Of a stretch of DNA of 64,000 nucleotides, positions 50,462 through 58,593 are shown in pieces. This stretch comes from Castellaniella hirudinis_A (GTDB taxonomy: Bacteria > Pseudomonadota > Gammaproteobacteria > Burkholderiales > Burkholderiaceae_B). The stretch's first letter is position 1. Every line of letters starts with the position of its first letter. Made by a program: the position numbers and the translations under genes. The stretch lies in NCBI RefSeq assembly GCF_047468865.1, contig NZ_JBLGTV010000001.1, positions 62,001 to 126,000 on the forward strand, given 5' to 3'. The notes under the pieces were generated by a model, which made no database searches, was not told where the DNA came from, and saw only the letters and a program-made list of their open reading frames with translations.

Positions 50462-51500
50462 GCGCCCAATCGCCCGGCGGCGGGGCGGCGCTGTCGGGCA
50501 TGCGCAGGGTTTCATTGACGCGCGCGCCTGCCCACTGGGCGGCAGTTTCGTCGATGCCGTCCAGGCTGCACACCTCGAACTGCGTCTGGCGAAAGCTGGC
50601 CTCGTCCAGTTTGGCGGACGACAGGTCGCACAGCTTCAGGTAGGCGTTGTCCCAGACACTGCCGCTGGCGTCGATGTCTTCCATCTGGCAGGTGGAAAAC
50701 CGGCTGTTCTGACAACGGGTCTGGTGCATGACGGCATAGGTAAAAATGCAGACGTCAAAGCGGGCATCGGACAGGTCGGCCCCGCTGAGATCGGCCAGGG
50801 CCAGATGGATGCGCTCGGCTTGTGCGCCTTTGAAACTGGCGCCGTTCAGCTTGGCCTGGGTAAATTGCGTGTCGCTCAGGGTGCAGCCGGAAAAATCGGC
50901 GTTTTCCAGTTGGGCGTCGATAAACAGCGTTTGATCCAGGGTGCAGCCCGGGAATTGCTGGCCGGTCAGCTTGGTTTGCAAGAACAGCGCTTGATTCATG
51001 CGGTTGTTCTTGAAAATCGCCTGACTGAGGTCGGTGTCGGTGACGGACAGGTTTTCCAGGCGGGCGTCCGTCAGGTCGGTGGCTTCCAGAAAACAATGAT
51101 CCAGCTGGGCCAGGGACAGGTCGGTTTGCAGCATCCGCGCCTGGGTCAGGGTGCAGCGATCCAGTGAGCAGCCGGAAAAATCGGCTTCGGTGGCCTGGAT
51201 GCGGTTCAGGCTGACCTGGGTGAATTGCGCGGTGGACACATTGGCGTTCTGCAGCTGGGCATCGTCCAGAATGCAGCGCGTGATGGTGGCGCCCAGCCAC
51301 TGGCTGCCGTCCAGCTGCGCCTGGCTGAAATCGCATTCTTCAAAGGACGCCTGGCAAAAATTGACCCGGCGCAGGTCGGCCTGCTGAAAAATCACCCCGT
51401 GAAACGCGATGCCGGAAAAATCGGTGTCGGCCAGATTGGCTTTGGCCAGATCGGCGTCTTTCAGGGTGTTGTCGATGATGGTGGGGGGGGACGCGGTCAT
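50442..51500 (-). CDS. Pentapeptide-repeat protein (cargo operon copy A)
   Basis: A 352-residue protein made almost wholly of A(D/N)LxX-type pentapeptide repeats from about residue 10 to 325 (ADLAKANLADTDFSGIAFHG, then FSQAQLDGSQWLGATI). Such repeats fold as a square right-handed beta-helix. It has no signal. Paralogous to the protein encoded at 55270, with matching N- and C-termini (NTLKDADL vs NGLLENADL; both end with a W-G-A-R-x-N-[DE]-T motif). It overlaps the DUF2169 gene by 4 bp, so coupled translation is likely. In T6SS operons such proteins may be spike or adaptor parts, or immunity-like partners; none is proven here. Confidence 0.88.
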   Translation of the reverse strand: MTASPPTIIDNTLKDADLAKANLADTDFSGIAFHGVIFQQADLRRVNFCQASFEECDFSQAQLDGSQWLGATITRCILDDAQLQNANVSTAQFTQVSLNRIQATEADFSGCSLDRCTLTQARMLQTDLSLAQLDHCFLEATDLTDARLENLSVTDTDLSQAIFKNNRMNQALFLQTKLTGQQFPGCTLDQTLFIDAQLENADFSGCTLSDTQFTQAKLNGASFKGAQAERIHLALADLSGADLSDARFDVCIFTYAVMHQTRCQNSRFSTCQMEDIDASGSVWDNAYLKLCDLSSAKLDEASFRQTQFEVCSLDGIDETAAQWAGARVNETLRMPDSAAPPPGDWAPIAGSL

Positions 51501-52561
51501 GGTGTGTTTTTACCAGGCGGTTGCGGCACGTCGCCGTGTTCGATGACGTGCAGCAGGGATTCGATTTCGGTGAAAAAACCGCTCAGGTTGCCCGCGCGCT
51601 GGGCGACGAGCTGGGCAAACTGCTGCGTGTGGGGGTTGGCCATCAACACCTGCATGACGTGGTCGTCATCCACGCCGTGCTGTGCCAGCGCGGCCTGAAA
51701 GCGCAATTTTTGCTGGCGGATTTCTTCGTGCAGGGCGCGCCCGGCGGACGGGCCGTCCGGCTTGTCCAGATTGTCCGGGCCGCGAGGGCTGTCCGGGCCG
51801 TCGTCCGGGATGAAGCCGGGCGTATCGTCCGCGTAGTGGGCGGCCATGGCCTGCACGCAGGACTGCAGATAGTGTTCTGTGGGATGCTCTGGGGTGTCCG
51901 AGGGTTCCAGGGCCACCAGCAGGGCATTGATGTCGTGCCCCTCGGCGCTGCGGGTGGGGGCCAGGGCGCGGTAGACGACCAAGCCCTGCGCCAGGCTGGG
52001 CAGCAGCCACAGGGTTTCGATCGTGGCTTGCAGTTCGGCGAAGCGGTGGCTGCCGTCGGGCAGGGTCTGGTGGACGAAAAACCGGGGGCGCAGCGCGGGC
52101 ACAACCCCATGCAGATGGGGGTGCTGCGGGTGCATGGATTGCAGATGGATGGTTTCGCCGCCGGCCCAGTAGGGGGTGGCGGATGGCGGGTCTGTTTGCG
52201 GAATGAAAAAGGGGCCTGCCGCAGTGTCTGCTTGCGTCAGCTGGATCGACAGGCAGGCGCCGGGCGCCTGGACGGTGATCTGCGCCGCCTGTCGCGGGGG
52301 GGCTTGCCAGCCGCCCGCGATGTGCAGTTCGCCTTGCAGCTTGGGCCAGCCGGCATCCAGATCCTCGCCCAGCAGGCGGGTGAGCTGGGGCCACGGCGTG
52401 TCGGGATTGGGCGCCGTGGGGGCGCCGGGGGCCGGGCTGAGGGCGAAGGGCGCAATCAGGCCCAGGGCCAGGGCCTGTTGCTGATCCAGGCACAGGCTGC
52501 GCTGCACCAGCCGCGTATCGGGCGGCAGAATGCAGGCGAAACGGGGCATATCCAGCGCCAT
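51497..52561 (-). CDS. DUF2169 family T6SS adaptor (cargo operon copy A)
   Basis: A 354-residue protein with the DUF2169 features WPKLQGELHIAGGW, GGETIHLQSMHP and LPDGSHRFAELQATIETLWLLPSLAQGLVVYRALAPT. The C-terminal helical part (VDDDHVMQVLMANPHTQQFAQLVAQRAGNLSGFFTEIESLL) matches the corresponding part of the larger copy at 56335. DUF2169 proteins load PAAR-like effectors onto VgrG in Agrobacterium and others. It starts 2 bp after the unknown gene at 52564. Confidence 0.87.
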   Translation of the reverse strand: MALDMPRFACILPPDTRLVQRSLCLDQQQALALGLIAPFALSPAPGAPTAPNPDTPWPQLTRLLGEDLDAGWPKLQGELHIAGGWQAPPRQAAQITVQAPGACLSIQLTQADTAAGPFFIPQTDPPSATPYWAGGETIHLQSMHPQHPHLHGVVPALRPRFFVHQTLPDGSHRFAELQATIETLWLLPSLAQGLVVYRALAPTRSAEGHDINALLVALEPSDTPEHPTEHYLQSCVQAMAAHYADDTPGFIPDDGPDSPRGPDNLDKPDGPSAGRALHEEIRQQKLRFQAALAQHGVDDDHVMQVLMANPHTQQFAQLVAQRAGNLSGFFTEIESLLHVIEHGDVPQPPGKNTP

Positions 52562-52563
52562 TT

Positions 52564-54177
52564 TTACTGACCCCCCAGGCGTTTGGCCCGGCGGGCGGCG
52601 GCCGTGACCCGGGCGTGGGCCGCGATCACGGATTTGTTCAGCTTGGCAACGGATTCTTCCATGAGCTTGGCTTTGAGTTCGGCGGCTTTCAATTTTGCTT
52701 CGAGCGTCGCGTTTTTGGCGTCGGCGGCGATCAGCCCCGCCTGGATTGCAGCCAGGTCCGTCGAGGTGGGCAATGGGCCGCCCGGCGCCAGGATCGTGAC
52801 GGCTCCGCCAATGCTGATGCCGGTGCTGTCGATGGTCAGATTGGTTGCCCCAAAGGCCAGCTTGACCGCCGAGCTCTTGCAGGTCAGGGCATTGCCGCCG
52901 TGCCCGATATTGGCATGCGTGTCGTCCAGGGCCAGAACCCCTTTGCCGGCCTGCGCCTGGATGGCCTTGCTGGTCTTGACGCTTAAGGCGGTGTCCTGGG
53001 TGGCGCGGATTTCGGTGCCGCTGCTGTCGATCTGCAGTTTATCGTAGTTGACGGCGCTGCCGTCCCCCTGGACGACTTGGAAGACCTGAACGGGACTGTG
53101 CTGCCGGATGGCGCTTTTTGCCTTGGTGTTGAATTCATCTCCCCACGCCTGGATGAGGCCGCTGTTGTCGAGATCGAGCCTGGAGCCATCGGTGGTGAAC
53201 GCATCCGGGGTCGTGGTAAAGCGGGTGATGCTGGAGTCATCGCTGACCTGCTCGTATTGCAGGTCGGCGGTGGCCGTGGACAAGGTGATCCCGGTGGTGT
53301 TCAGGCTGATGCCCGCGGAGCCGGTCGCGCCCGTGGGCGCGCGCACCCCGAGAAAAGCCGCCGCGACTTTGTTCAGCGACAGCACGGCCGCCGGTTTGTT
53401 GTTGTATTGGCCGTCTTCCAGTTTGCTCAAGGCAATACCCAAAATCGTACCAATGGCGACCATCGGGTAAAGCCCCATCGTAATGGCGGAAAAAATATAG
53501 GTGGGAAGCTTGTCTTCCAGTTCGAGGCTGCTGGTGGAGGCTCGGGATGTTTCCATTTCTTCTTTGGCGGCTTGGATGGCAGCCGCTTGTTTTGCCAGAT
53601 CAGCTTCTTTTTTTGGGTCTTTGGGCGTCGTGGCGTCGTAGGCCGCTTTCTCCTTGTCGTATTTTTCCTGGGCTTCACGAATTTTTTGTTCGTTTTCCGT
53701 TTTGTTTTTTGCGTTTTCTTTGTCGGCTTTATCGTTTTCTTCGTTGGTTTGTATGGCGGCTTTGGCGATGACGGTGGCGGCCGCCCCCAGCAGGAGGGCT
53801 GCTTGTGCGCCAATCAAGACCTTGATGGCGGTTTTGATGGCGGCCGTTTTGGCATAGCTGACGACATCCCCCCCGGTGGAAATCGCCTGGTTGTTATCGC
53901 TGTGCGTAGTACCACCCTCGCTTTCTTCTTTTTTTTCCCCCTTCGTGAATTCGTGCCCAGTGGACATGGTGGCTTCGTAGGTGGCCCCGATGGACACCCC
54001 GGTTTTCATGGCGGCCGAGAATTCGTTGGAGATGCCCAGGGTGATTTCGTTTTTTACCGCATAGGACATGGAAAATTCAGACCCAGCGGTGATCGTGGCT
54101 TTGCCGTCGCCATACCAGCCGAATTTTTTGCCTTTGGTGTGTTCGACAATGCCGGAACTTGCTGCGGATTCTGCCAT
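52564..54177 (-). CDS. Unknown two-TM coiled-coil / beta-spike protein A of the vgrG operon
   Basis: A 537-residue protein I cannot place in a family. Order of parts: beta-rich head (about 10-80: IVEHTKGKKFGWYGDGKATITAGSEFSMSYAVKNEITLG); TM1 (about 113-140); a highly charged helical/coiled-coil stretch (145-222); TM2 (226-250); a long beta-rich region with repeated short strands and TTG/SSG turns (285-465), like a VgrG spike; and a C-terminal helix (480-530). It is a paralog of the protein encoded at 58590. AAGG precedes the ATG at 54177. Possible roles are a delivered pore-forming effector, a spike extension, or both. Confidence 0.85.
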   Translation of the reverse strand: MAESAASSGIVEHTKGKKFGWYGDGKATITAGSEFSMSYAVKNEITLGISNEFSAAMKTGVSIGATYEATMSTGHEFTKGEKKEESEGGTTHSDNNQAISTGGDVVSYAKTAAIKTAIKVLIGAQAALLLGAAATVIAKAAIQTNEENDKADKENAKNKTENEQKIREAQEKYDKEKAAYDATTPKDPKKEADLAKQAAAIQAAKEEMETSRASTSSLELEDKLPTYIFSAITMGLYPMVAIGTILGIALSKLEDGQYNNKPAAVLSLNKVAAAFLGVRAPTGATGSAGISLNTTGITLSTATADLQYEQVSDDSSITRFTTTPDAFTTDGSRLDLDNSGLIQAWGDEFNTKAKSAIRQHSPVQVFQVVQGDGSAVNYDKLQIDSSGTEIRATQDTALSVKTSKAIQAQAGKGVLALDDTHANIGHGGNALTCKSSAVKLAFGATNLTIDSTGISIGGAVTILAPGGPLPTSTDLAAIQAGLIAADAKNATLEAKLKAAELKAKLMEESVAKLNKSVIAAHARVTAAARRAKRLGGQ

Positions 54178-54194
54178 GGTAGGGCCTTTAGGGG

Positions 54195-54590
54195 TTAATT
54201 GCAGTTGACCTTGACCTGGCTGGGTTGCAGCAAGGCGCCAAAGCAATTGCCTTTGTTGGATTTTGCGCTGTCGCCTTGGCGCACCACCGGTTTGCCTTCA
54301 AATTTGACTTTGAAGCTGGCGCTGACGAATTCGCATTCGCCCATGAAGGTGCCCGAGACCACCCCGCCCAGCGTGCCGGTAGTGTCGCCGTTGCTCAAGG
54401 GGATCTTGGACGATTTGGTGACGGCGGGGACGCCATCGACCAGCACTTTGGTGGTCGGGGGCGTGGCCATGGCCGTCATGGCCATATTGGGATACGGCAC
54501 GGGGATGGGGGGGGCCGGTGGAGCCGGGGTCTTGCAGACGTCCGGCATGCAATTGACTTGCGCGGGCTTTAACGTGGCAACGAAAGGCAT
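54195..54590 (-). CDS. DUF4150 (PAAR-like) spike-tip protein
   Basis: A 131-residue protein with the DUF4150 pattern: PDVCKTPAPPAPPIPVPYPNMAMTAMA, VDGVPAVTKSSKIPLSNGDTTGT, GECEFVSASFKVKFEGKPVVRQGDSAKSNKGNCFG and a final cysteine. DUF4150 proteins sharpen the VgrG tip like PAAR. No toxin domain is attached, so the cargo must be another gene product. ATG at 54590; gap to the DUF3540 gene 10 bp. Confidence 0.88.
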   Translation of the reverse strand: MPFVATLKPAQVNCMPDVCKTPAPPAPPIPVPYPNMAMTAMATPPTTKVLVDGVPAVTKSSKIPLSNGDTTGTLGGVVSGTFMGECEFVSASFKVKFEGKPVVRQGDSAKSNKGNCFGALLQPSQVKVNCN

Positions 54591-54600
54591 GGCGGTGTCC

Positions 54601-55260
54601 TTAGCCCAGGTCGATTTTCTGGCCGTCGATCTTGACGAAGCCCGTGGCCTTGGCCGTGATGTGGCCCGCCTGCAGTTGATGGTGGTCTTGAACCACGGTG
54701 CTGCTGCGGCCTGCACGGGTTTCGTCCAGCCCCTGAACCGAGCGGAAACTGTCGATCGAGCGGGAGATCAGCCGTCCCAGCGTGGCGGACAGGGTTTTGG
54801 CGCCGTACTGGATGGAGACCGCGTGAGCCTGCAGGGTATCGAACCAGCCTTGCCAGTGGGTGATGCGGGTCTGGGCGCTGACGGCGGTGACGTCCAGCTG
54901 CCCGCTGTGCAAGGCCAGGGTGTCCTGGCTGCCCAGGGACAGGTTTTTGGCGTGCAGCCGCAGGCCCGCGGCATCGGCTTGCAGCAGGGCCCCGCCGGGC
55001 AGCGCCAGCCGGGCCTGCTGGGGGTCGGCGCGTTGCAGGATGGCCAGCACATAGGCGGGTTGGCCCGCATGGGCGGGGCTTAACAGAACCAGGTCGGCCA
55101 CCTGGGGGGTTACCAGGCAGCTGAAAGCCTGTTGCGCCCCGGGGCAGCTGGGCGCGTCCGTCAGGAAGGTATCCCCCACGATGCCAATGATGCGGGCGTG
55201 CAGTAATGGGACGTCCGTGTCTGTCGGGGTGGGTTGGATCTGGGGTCGGGTCGGGTGCAT
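54601..55260 (-). CDS. DUF3540 family T6SS cargo-operon protein
   Basis: A 219-residue protein matching the DUF3540 family that travels with DUF2169 and DUF4150 genes. It contains LLHARIIGIVGDTFLTDA, FSCLVTPQVADLVLLSPA, VLAILQRADPQQARLALPGGALLQADAAGLRLHAKNLSLG and RSVQGLDETRAGRSSTVVQDHHQLQAGHITAKATGFVKIDGQKIDLG. The tail reads like a VgrG beta-helix (KIDG..IDLG). Function unproven. Confidence 0.82.
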   Translation of the reverse strand: MHPTRPQIQPTPTDTDVPLLHARIIGIVGDTFLTDAPSCPGAQQAFSCLVTPQVADLVLLSPAHAGQPAYVLAILQRADPQQARLALPGGALLQADAAGLRLHAKNLSLGSQDTLALHSGQLDVTAVSAQTRITHWQGWFDTLQAHAVSIQYGAKTLSATLGRLISRSIDSFRSVQGLDETRAGRSSTVVQDHHQLQAGHITAKATGFVKIDGQKIDLG

Positions 55261-55269
55261 AGCGGTGTC

Positions 55270-56313
55270 CTACTGGGGGGGCGACCATTCTTCGGCTTTT
55301 GCCTGGGCCGGGTTGGTCCGGGTCGTGTCGTTCAGGCGGGCGCCGTCCCATAGCGTCCCGTCCTCTTGTGCTTTGTGCAGATTGCAGAGATTTAGTTCCG
55401 CGTTGCGGAAGCTGGCGTGATCCAGAACGATGTGGGACAGGTTGCAGAGTTTCAGGGTGGCGTGATCCCAGACGCTGGCCTTGGCTTGCACGTTGGCCAG
55501 GGTGCAGATGGAGAACTGGCTGTTCAGGCAGCGGGCGCTGTTCAAGGTGGCCAGGGAAAAATCGCAGAGTTCGACGTGCGCGCCGGTCAGGTTGGCCCCG
55601 GTCAGGTCGGCCATGGCCAGGCTGGCGTTGGTGATTTTGGCGTCTTGAAAGCTGGCGCCGGTCAGGTTGGCCCGGGAAAACTGGGTGTTGTCCAGGGTGC
55701 AGCCTGAAAAATCGGCGCCGGGCAGCTGGGCTTCGATGAACAAGGTGAGCTCCAGGTCGCAGCCTGGAAAACGCTGGCCGGACAGATCGGTTTTCATGAG
55801 CATGGCGCTGCCCATGGGGTTGTCGCAGAACACGGCCTGGCTCAGGTCGGTTTCCAGGGCCATGAGGCGTTCCAGGTTGGCGCCGGTCAGGTCGGTGCCG
55901 ACCAACTGGCAGGATTTCAGCCGCGCCAGGGAGAGATCGGCCTGGTTGAGGGCGGCCTGGTCGAGCGTGCATTGATCCAGCAGGCAGGCGGAGAGGTCGG
56001 CCTGCCGCAGGGACGCCTGGGCCAGGCTGACACCGTTGAGGGTGGCCGTGGACAGCTTGGCCTGGGTCAGGTCGCTGCGATCCAGCAGGCAGCCGGTCAG
56101 GGTCGCCCCGACGAGGTTGCTGTGGCTCAGTTGGGCGTCGCTGAAGTCGCACTCCTGGAAATCGGCTTGGGAAAAATCAGCCCCGGATAAGTCCGCCTGG
56201 CAAAACCGCACCTGGCGAAACTGGATGCCGGAAAAATCCGTGCCGGACAGGTTTTCCTGGCTGAGGTCGGCGTTTTCCAGCAGGCCGTTGACGATGTTTG
56301 CGGAGAGAGGCAT
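55270..56313 (-). CDS. Pentapeptide-repeat protein (cargo operon copy B)
   Basis: A 347-residue protein of A(D/N)LxX repeats from about residue 12 to 320 (ADLSQENLSGTDFSGIQFRQVRF, then GADFSQADFQECDFSD). It aligns end to end with copy A at 50442 and less closely with the repeat part of the gene at 56335, so the operon holds three related repeat tracts. No signal or other domain. Confidence 0.88.
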   Translation of the reverse strand: MPLSANIVNGLLENADLSQENLSGTDFSGIQFRQVRFCQADLSGADFSQADFQECDFSDAQLSHSNLVGATLTGCLLDRSDLTQAKLSTATLNGVSLAQASLRQADLSACLLDQCTLDQAALNQADLSLARLKSCQLVGTDLTGANLERLMALETDLSQAVFCDNPMGSAMLMKTDLSGQRFPGCDLELTLFIEAQLPGADFSGCTLDNTQFSRANLTGASFQDAKITNASLAMADLTGANLTGAHVELCDFSLATLNSARCLNSQFSICTLANVQAKASVWDHATLKLCNLSHIVLDHASFRNAELNLCNLHKAQEDGTLWDGARLNDTTRTNPAQAKAEEWSPPQ

Positions 56314-56334
56314 GGCGGGCGGAGGATAAAAGGG

Positions 56335-58593
56335 TTACAGACGCACGGGCAGAATGGTGGCATCGGTATTGCAGCCGGCCACCGTCACCGTATCCAGGAC
56401 GGTGTCGATGAAGCTGGCGGCATACAGATTGCTGTCCAGAATCTGGCAGTGGGCGAGATCTGTGTGGTTGAACGAGGCTTCCATCAGGTTGCTGCGCCGC
56501 AAGACGGCGTGGCGCAGGCGGGCGCGATCCAGGCTGGCCTTGCGCAGGTCGGCCTGGTTGATCTGGACATTATCCAGCAAGGCGTCGGACAGGTCGGCGC
56601 CCTGGGCCTGGATGTCGTCCAGGCAGGCGCCATCCAGCATGGCCCCGGTCCAGCTGGCGCCGTTGAGGATAGCCGCTTGCAGTTTGCCGCCTTGCCACTG
56701 GGTGCCGGGCGAACATTGGCTGTCGCTGAGATCGCAGCGCTGCAGGCTGGCGTGGCTGACGTCGGCCAGGGTGAAATTCGCCTGGCGGCAGCTGGCGCCG
56801 TCCAGTTGGCTGCGCGCCAGCCGCGCCCCGGTAAAGTTGGCTTGATCCAGGTGGGCTTGCGAGAGGTTGCAGCCTTCCAGGTTGGCGTGGGAAAAATCCG
56901 TCCCGTCGGCCTGCAGCTGGGGGGCCTGGATTTGTTGCAGCCAGGCTTTGGACAGCCCGGCGCCCTGCAGGCTGACCCCGGTCAGATCCGCCCCGGCGAA
57001 GTTGGCCCCGTGGCAGTTGCTGCCATCCAGGTTGGCGCCCTTCAGGTTGGCCCCGGCCAGGCTGGCCTGATCCAGGGTGGCTTGCGTCAGCTGGCAGCCG
57101 GACAGGTCGGCGGCGTCCAGACGGGCGCCCTGCAAAATGGCTTGGCTGAAGTTGGCCCCTTGCAGCCTGGCCCCGGCCAGATTGGCCCCGGACAGGATGG
57201 ACGCGGAAAAATCCGCCCCGGCCAGATCCAGGCCCGCCAGGTTGGCGCCGCTGAGATCCAGCCCGCCGCAGGGGCGGCCCTGAGCGTAAAGGGTCTGCAC
57301 TTGCAGACGGTGTTGAATGGCCCGCGTGGGATCGTGCAAGGCCGGGTCGGGTTCGGCTGGCGCGGGGGGAAACTGCGGGGCGTATTGGGCCGTGATCAGG
57401 GCGGGAGGCATGACGGACGCCAAGGAGCGCGCGGGCGGATTGAACTGCTGCGCCAGGTGTTGCAGTTGTTTTTGTTCGGCGTCATCGAACGTTTTAAGCA
57501 GCCCTTCGATTTCGGCGAAAAACCCGCCGATGCTGCCGTTGCGCTGCTGGATGGCCTGGGCGAACTGGCGTGTTTGCGGGTGGGCCAGCATTTGCGCGAT
57601 GATGGTTTCATCATCGACGCCTTCGGCCCGCAGGATCGCCTGGAAGCTGTCTTTTTGCTGCAGAACCTTGGCCAGCAGTTGCTGGCTGGAAAGCTGTTCG
57701 GCTTCGGTTTGCAGCTGCTTGGCGGCGGCTGGCGGGGTGACTTGCCCGGACATCTGCTGGATGCAGCGCTGGATGTAGTGATCCAGCGACTGGGGGGGGG
57801 GGTCGGGGGTTTCGGTTTCGGCCAGCAGGGCGTTGATGTCGCGGCCGTCCGAGGTGTGGATCGGACACAGGGCGCGGTAAATGGCCAGGCCCAGCTGCAC
57901 TTCGGGCAAGAGCCACAGGGTATCCAGGTGGGTGTCCAGTTCTTTGAAGCTGGGGTTGCCATCCGGCAGGGTCTGGTGGGTAAAACAGCGGATGCGGTCT
58001 TGCGGCACGCGCCCGGCCAGATCGGGATGCCGGGGGTGCATATTGCGAATCAAAATGGTGTCGCCGCCCGTCCAGAAACGATCCAGCCACTGGTCTTTGG
58101 GGGCTTGCTGGAAAAACAGCGGGTCGGTGTCGAGGGCGTGGTGCGGCCAGCGGGCCTTGAGCCAGGCCGGGTCGTGCGCCCCGGCATAGGCCTGCCGGGC
58201 GGGATGGTCGGGAGCCAGGGGGGCGAAGCCGCTGACCTGGACGTGATCCTGGTCGATGGCCAGGCGTTTGTCGATGGCGCCCGCGGTGATGTGGGCGGAG
58301 ACCGGCCACTGATGGTGGCCCGCCGGGGGATGGCAGGTGCCTGCGGCCAGGAGTTCGCCGCGCAGCTTGGGCCAGGCTTCGTCCAGGGTGGCGGTCTTGC
58401 CCAGGGCCTGGCCCACGGCGTCCCATAGGCTGCCCGACCACGGGGCCGCTGACGCCCCGGGGGGGTGCAGGGAAAACGGCACGACCACCCCCAGGGACAT
58501 GGCCTGCTGGCCGCCGCCGAGGCGCAGGCTGCGCTGGATGAGTTCGGCCCCAGGGGGCAAGAAAGCGCGAAAGGACGGAAGAATGGGCGTCAT
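56335..58593 (-). CDS. DUF2169 adaptor fused to pentapeptide repeats (cargo operon copy B)
   Basis: A 752-residue protein. Residues about 1-275 are DUF2169 (WPKLRGELLAAGTCHP, GGDTILIRNMHPRHPDLAGRVP, LPDGNPSFKELDTHLDTLWLLPEVQLGLAIYRALCP). About 280-385 is a helical part shared with the adaptor encoded at 51497 (VDDETIIAQMLAHPQTRQFAQAIQQRNGSIGGFFAEIEGLL). About 430-735 is a long pentapeptide-repeat helix (ANLAGLDLAGADFSASILSG). It overlaps the unknown protein gene at 58590 by 4 bp. It likely binds a specific cargo through DUF2169, with the repeat part as a scaffold; this is inference. Confidence 0.88.
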   Translation of the reverse strand: MTPILPSFRAFLPPGAELIQRSLRLGGGQQAMSLGVVVPFSLHPPGASAAPWSGSLWDAVGQALGKTATLDEAWPKLRGELLAAGTCHPPAGHHQWPVSAHITAGAIDKRLAIDQDHVQVSGFAPLAPDHPARQAYAGAHDPAWLKARWPHHALDTDPLFFQQAPKDQWLDRFWTGGDTILIRNMHPRHPDLAGRVPQDRIRCFTHQTLPDGNPSFKELDTHLDTLWLLPEVQLGLAIYRALCPIHTSDGRDINALLAETETPDPPPQSLDHYIQRCIQQMSGQVTPPAAAKQLQTEAEQLSSQQLLAKVLQQKDSFQAILRAEGVDDETIIAQMLAHPQTRQFAQAIQQRNGSIGGFFAEIEGLLKTFDDAEQKQLQHLAQQFNPPARSLASVMPPALITAQYAPQFPPAPAEPDPALHDPTRAIQHRLQVQTLYAQGRPCGGLDLSGANLAGLDLAGADFSASILSGANLAGARLQGANFSQAILQGARLDAADLSGCQLTQATLDQASLAGANLKGANLDGSNCHGANFAGADLTGVSLQGAGLSKAWLQQIQAPQLQADGTDFSHANLEGCNLSQAHLDQANFTGARLARSQLDGASCRQANFTLADVSHASLQRCDLSDSQCSPGTQWQGGKLQAAILNGASWTGAMLDGACLDDIQAQGADLSDALLDNVQINQADLRKASLDRARLRHAVLRRSNLMEASFNHTDLAHCQILDSNLYAASFIDTVLDTVTVAGCNTDATILPVRL

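Noticed and set aside
50442..58593. DNA-level tandem repeats in the pentapeptide genes as a mobile or CRISPR element
   Set aside because: The periodicity follows the coding pattern of the pentapeptide repeats and is explained by the proteins.
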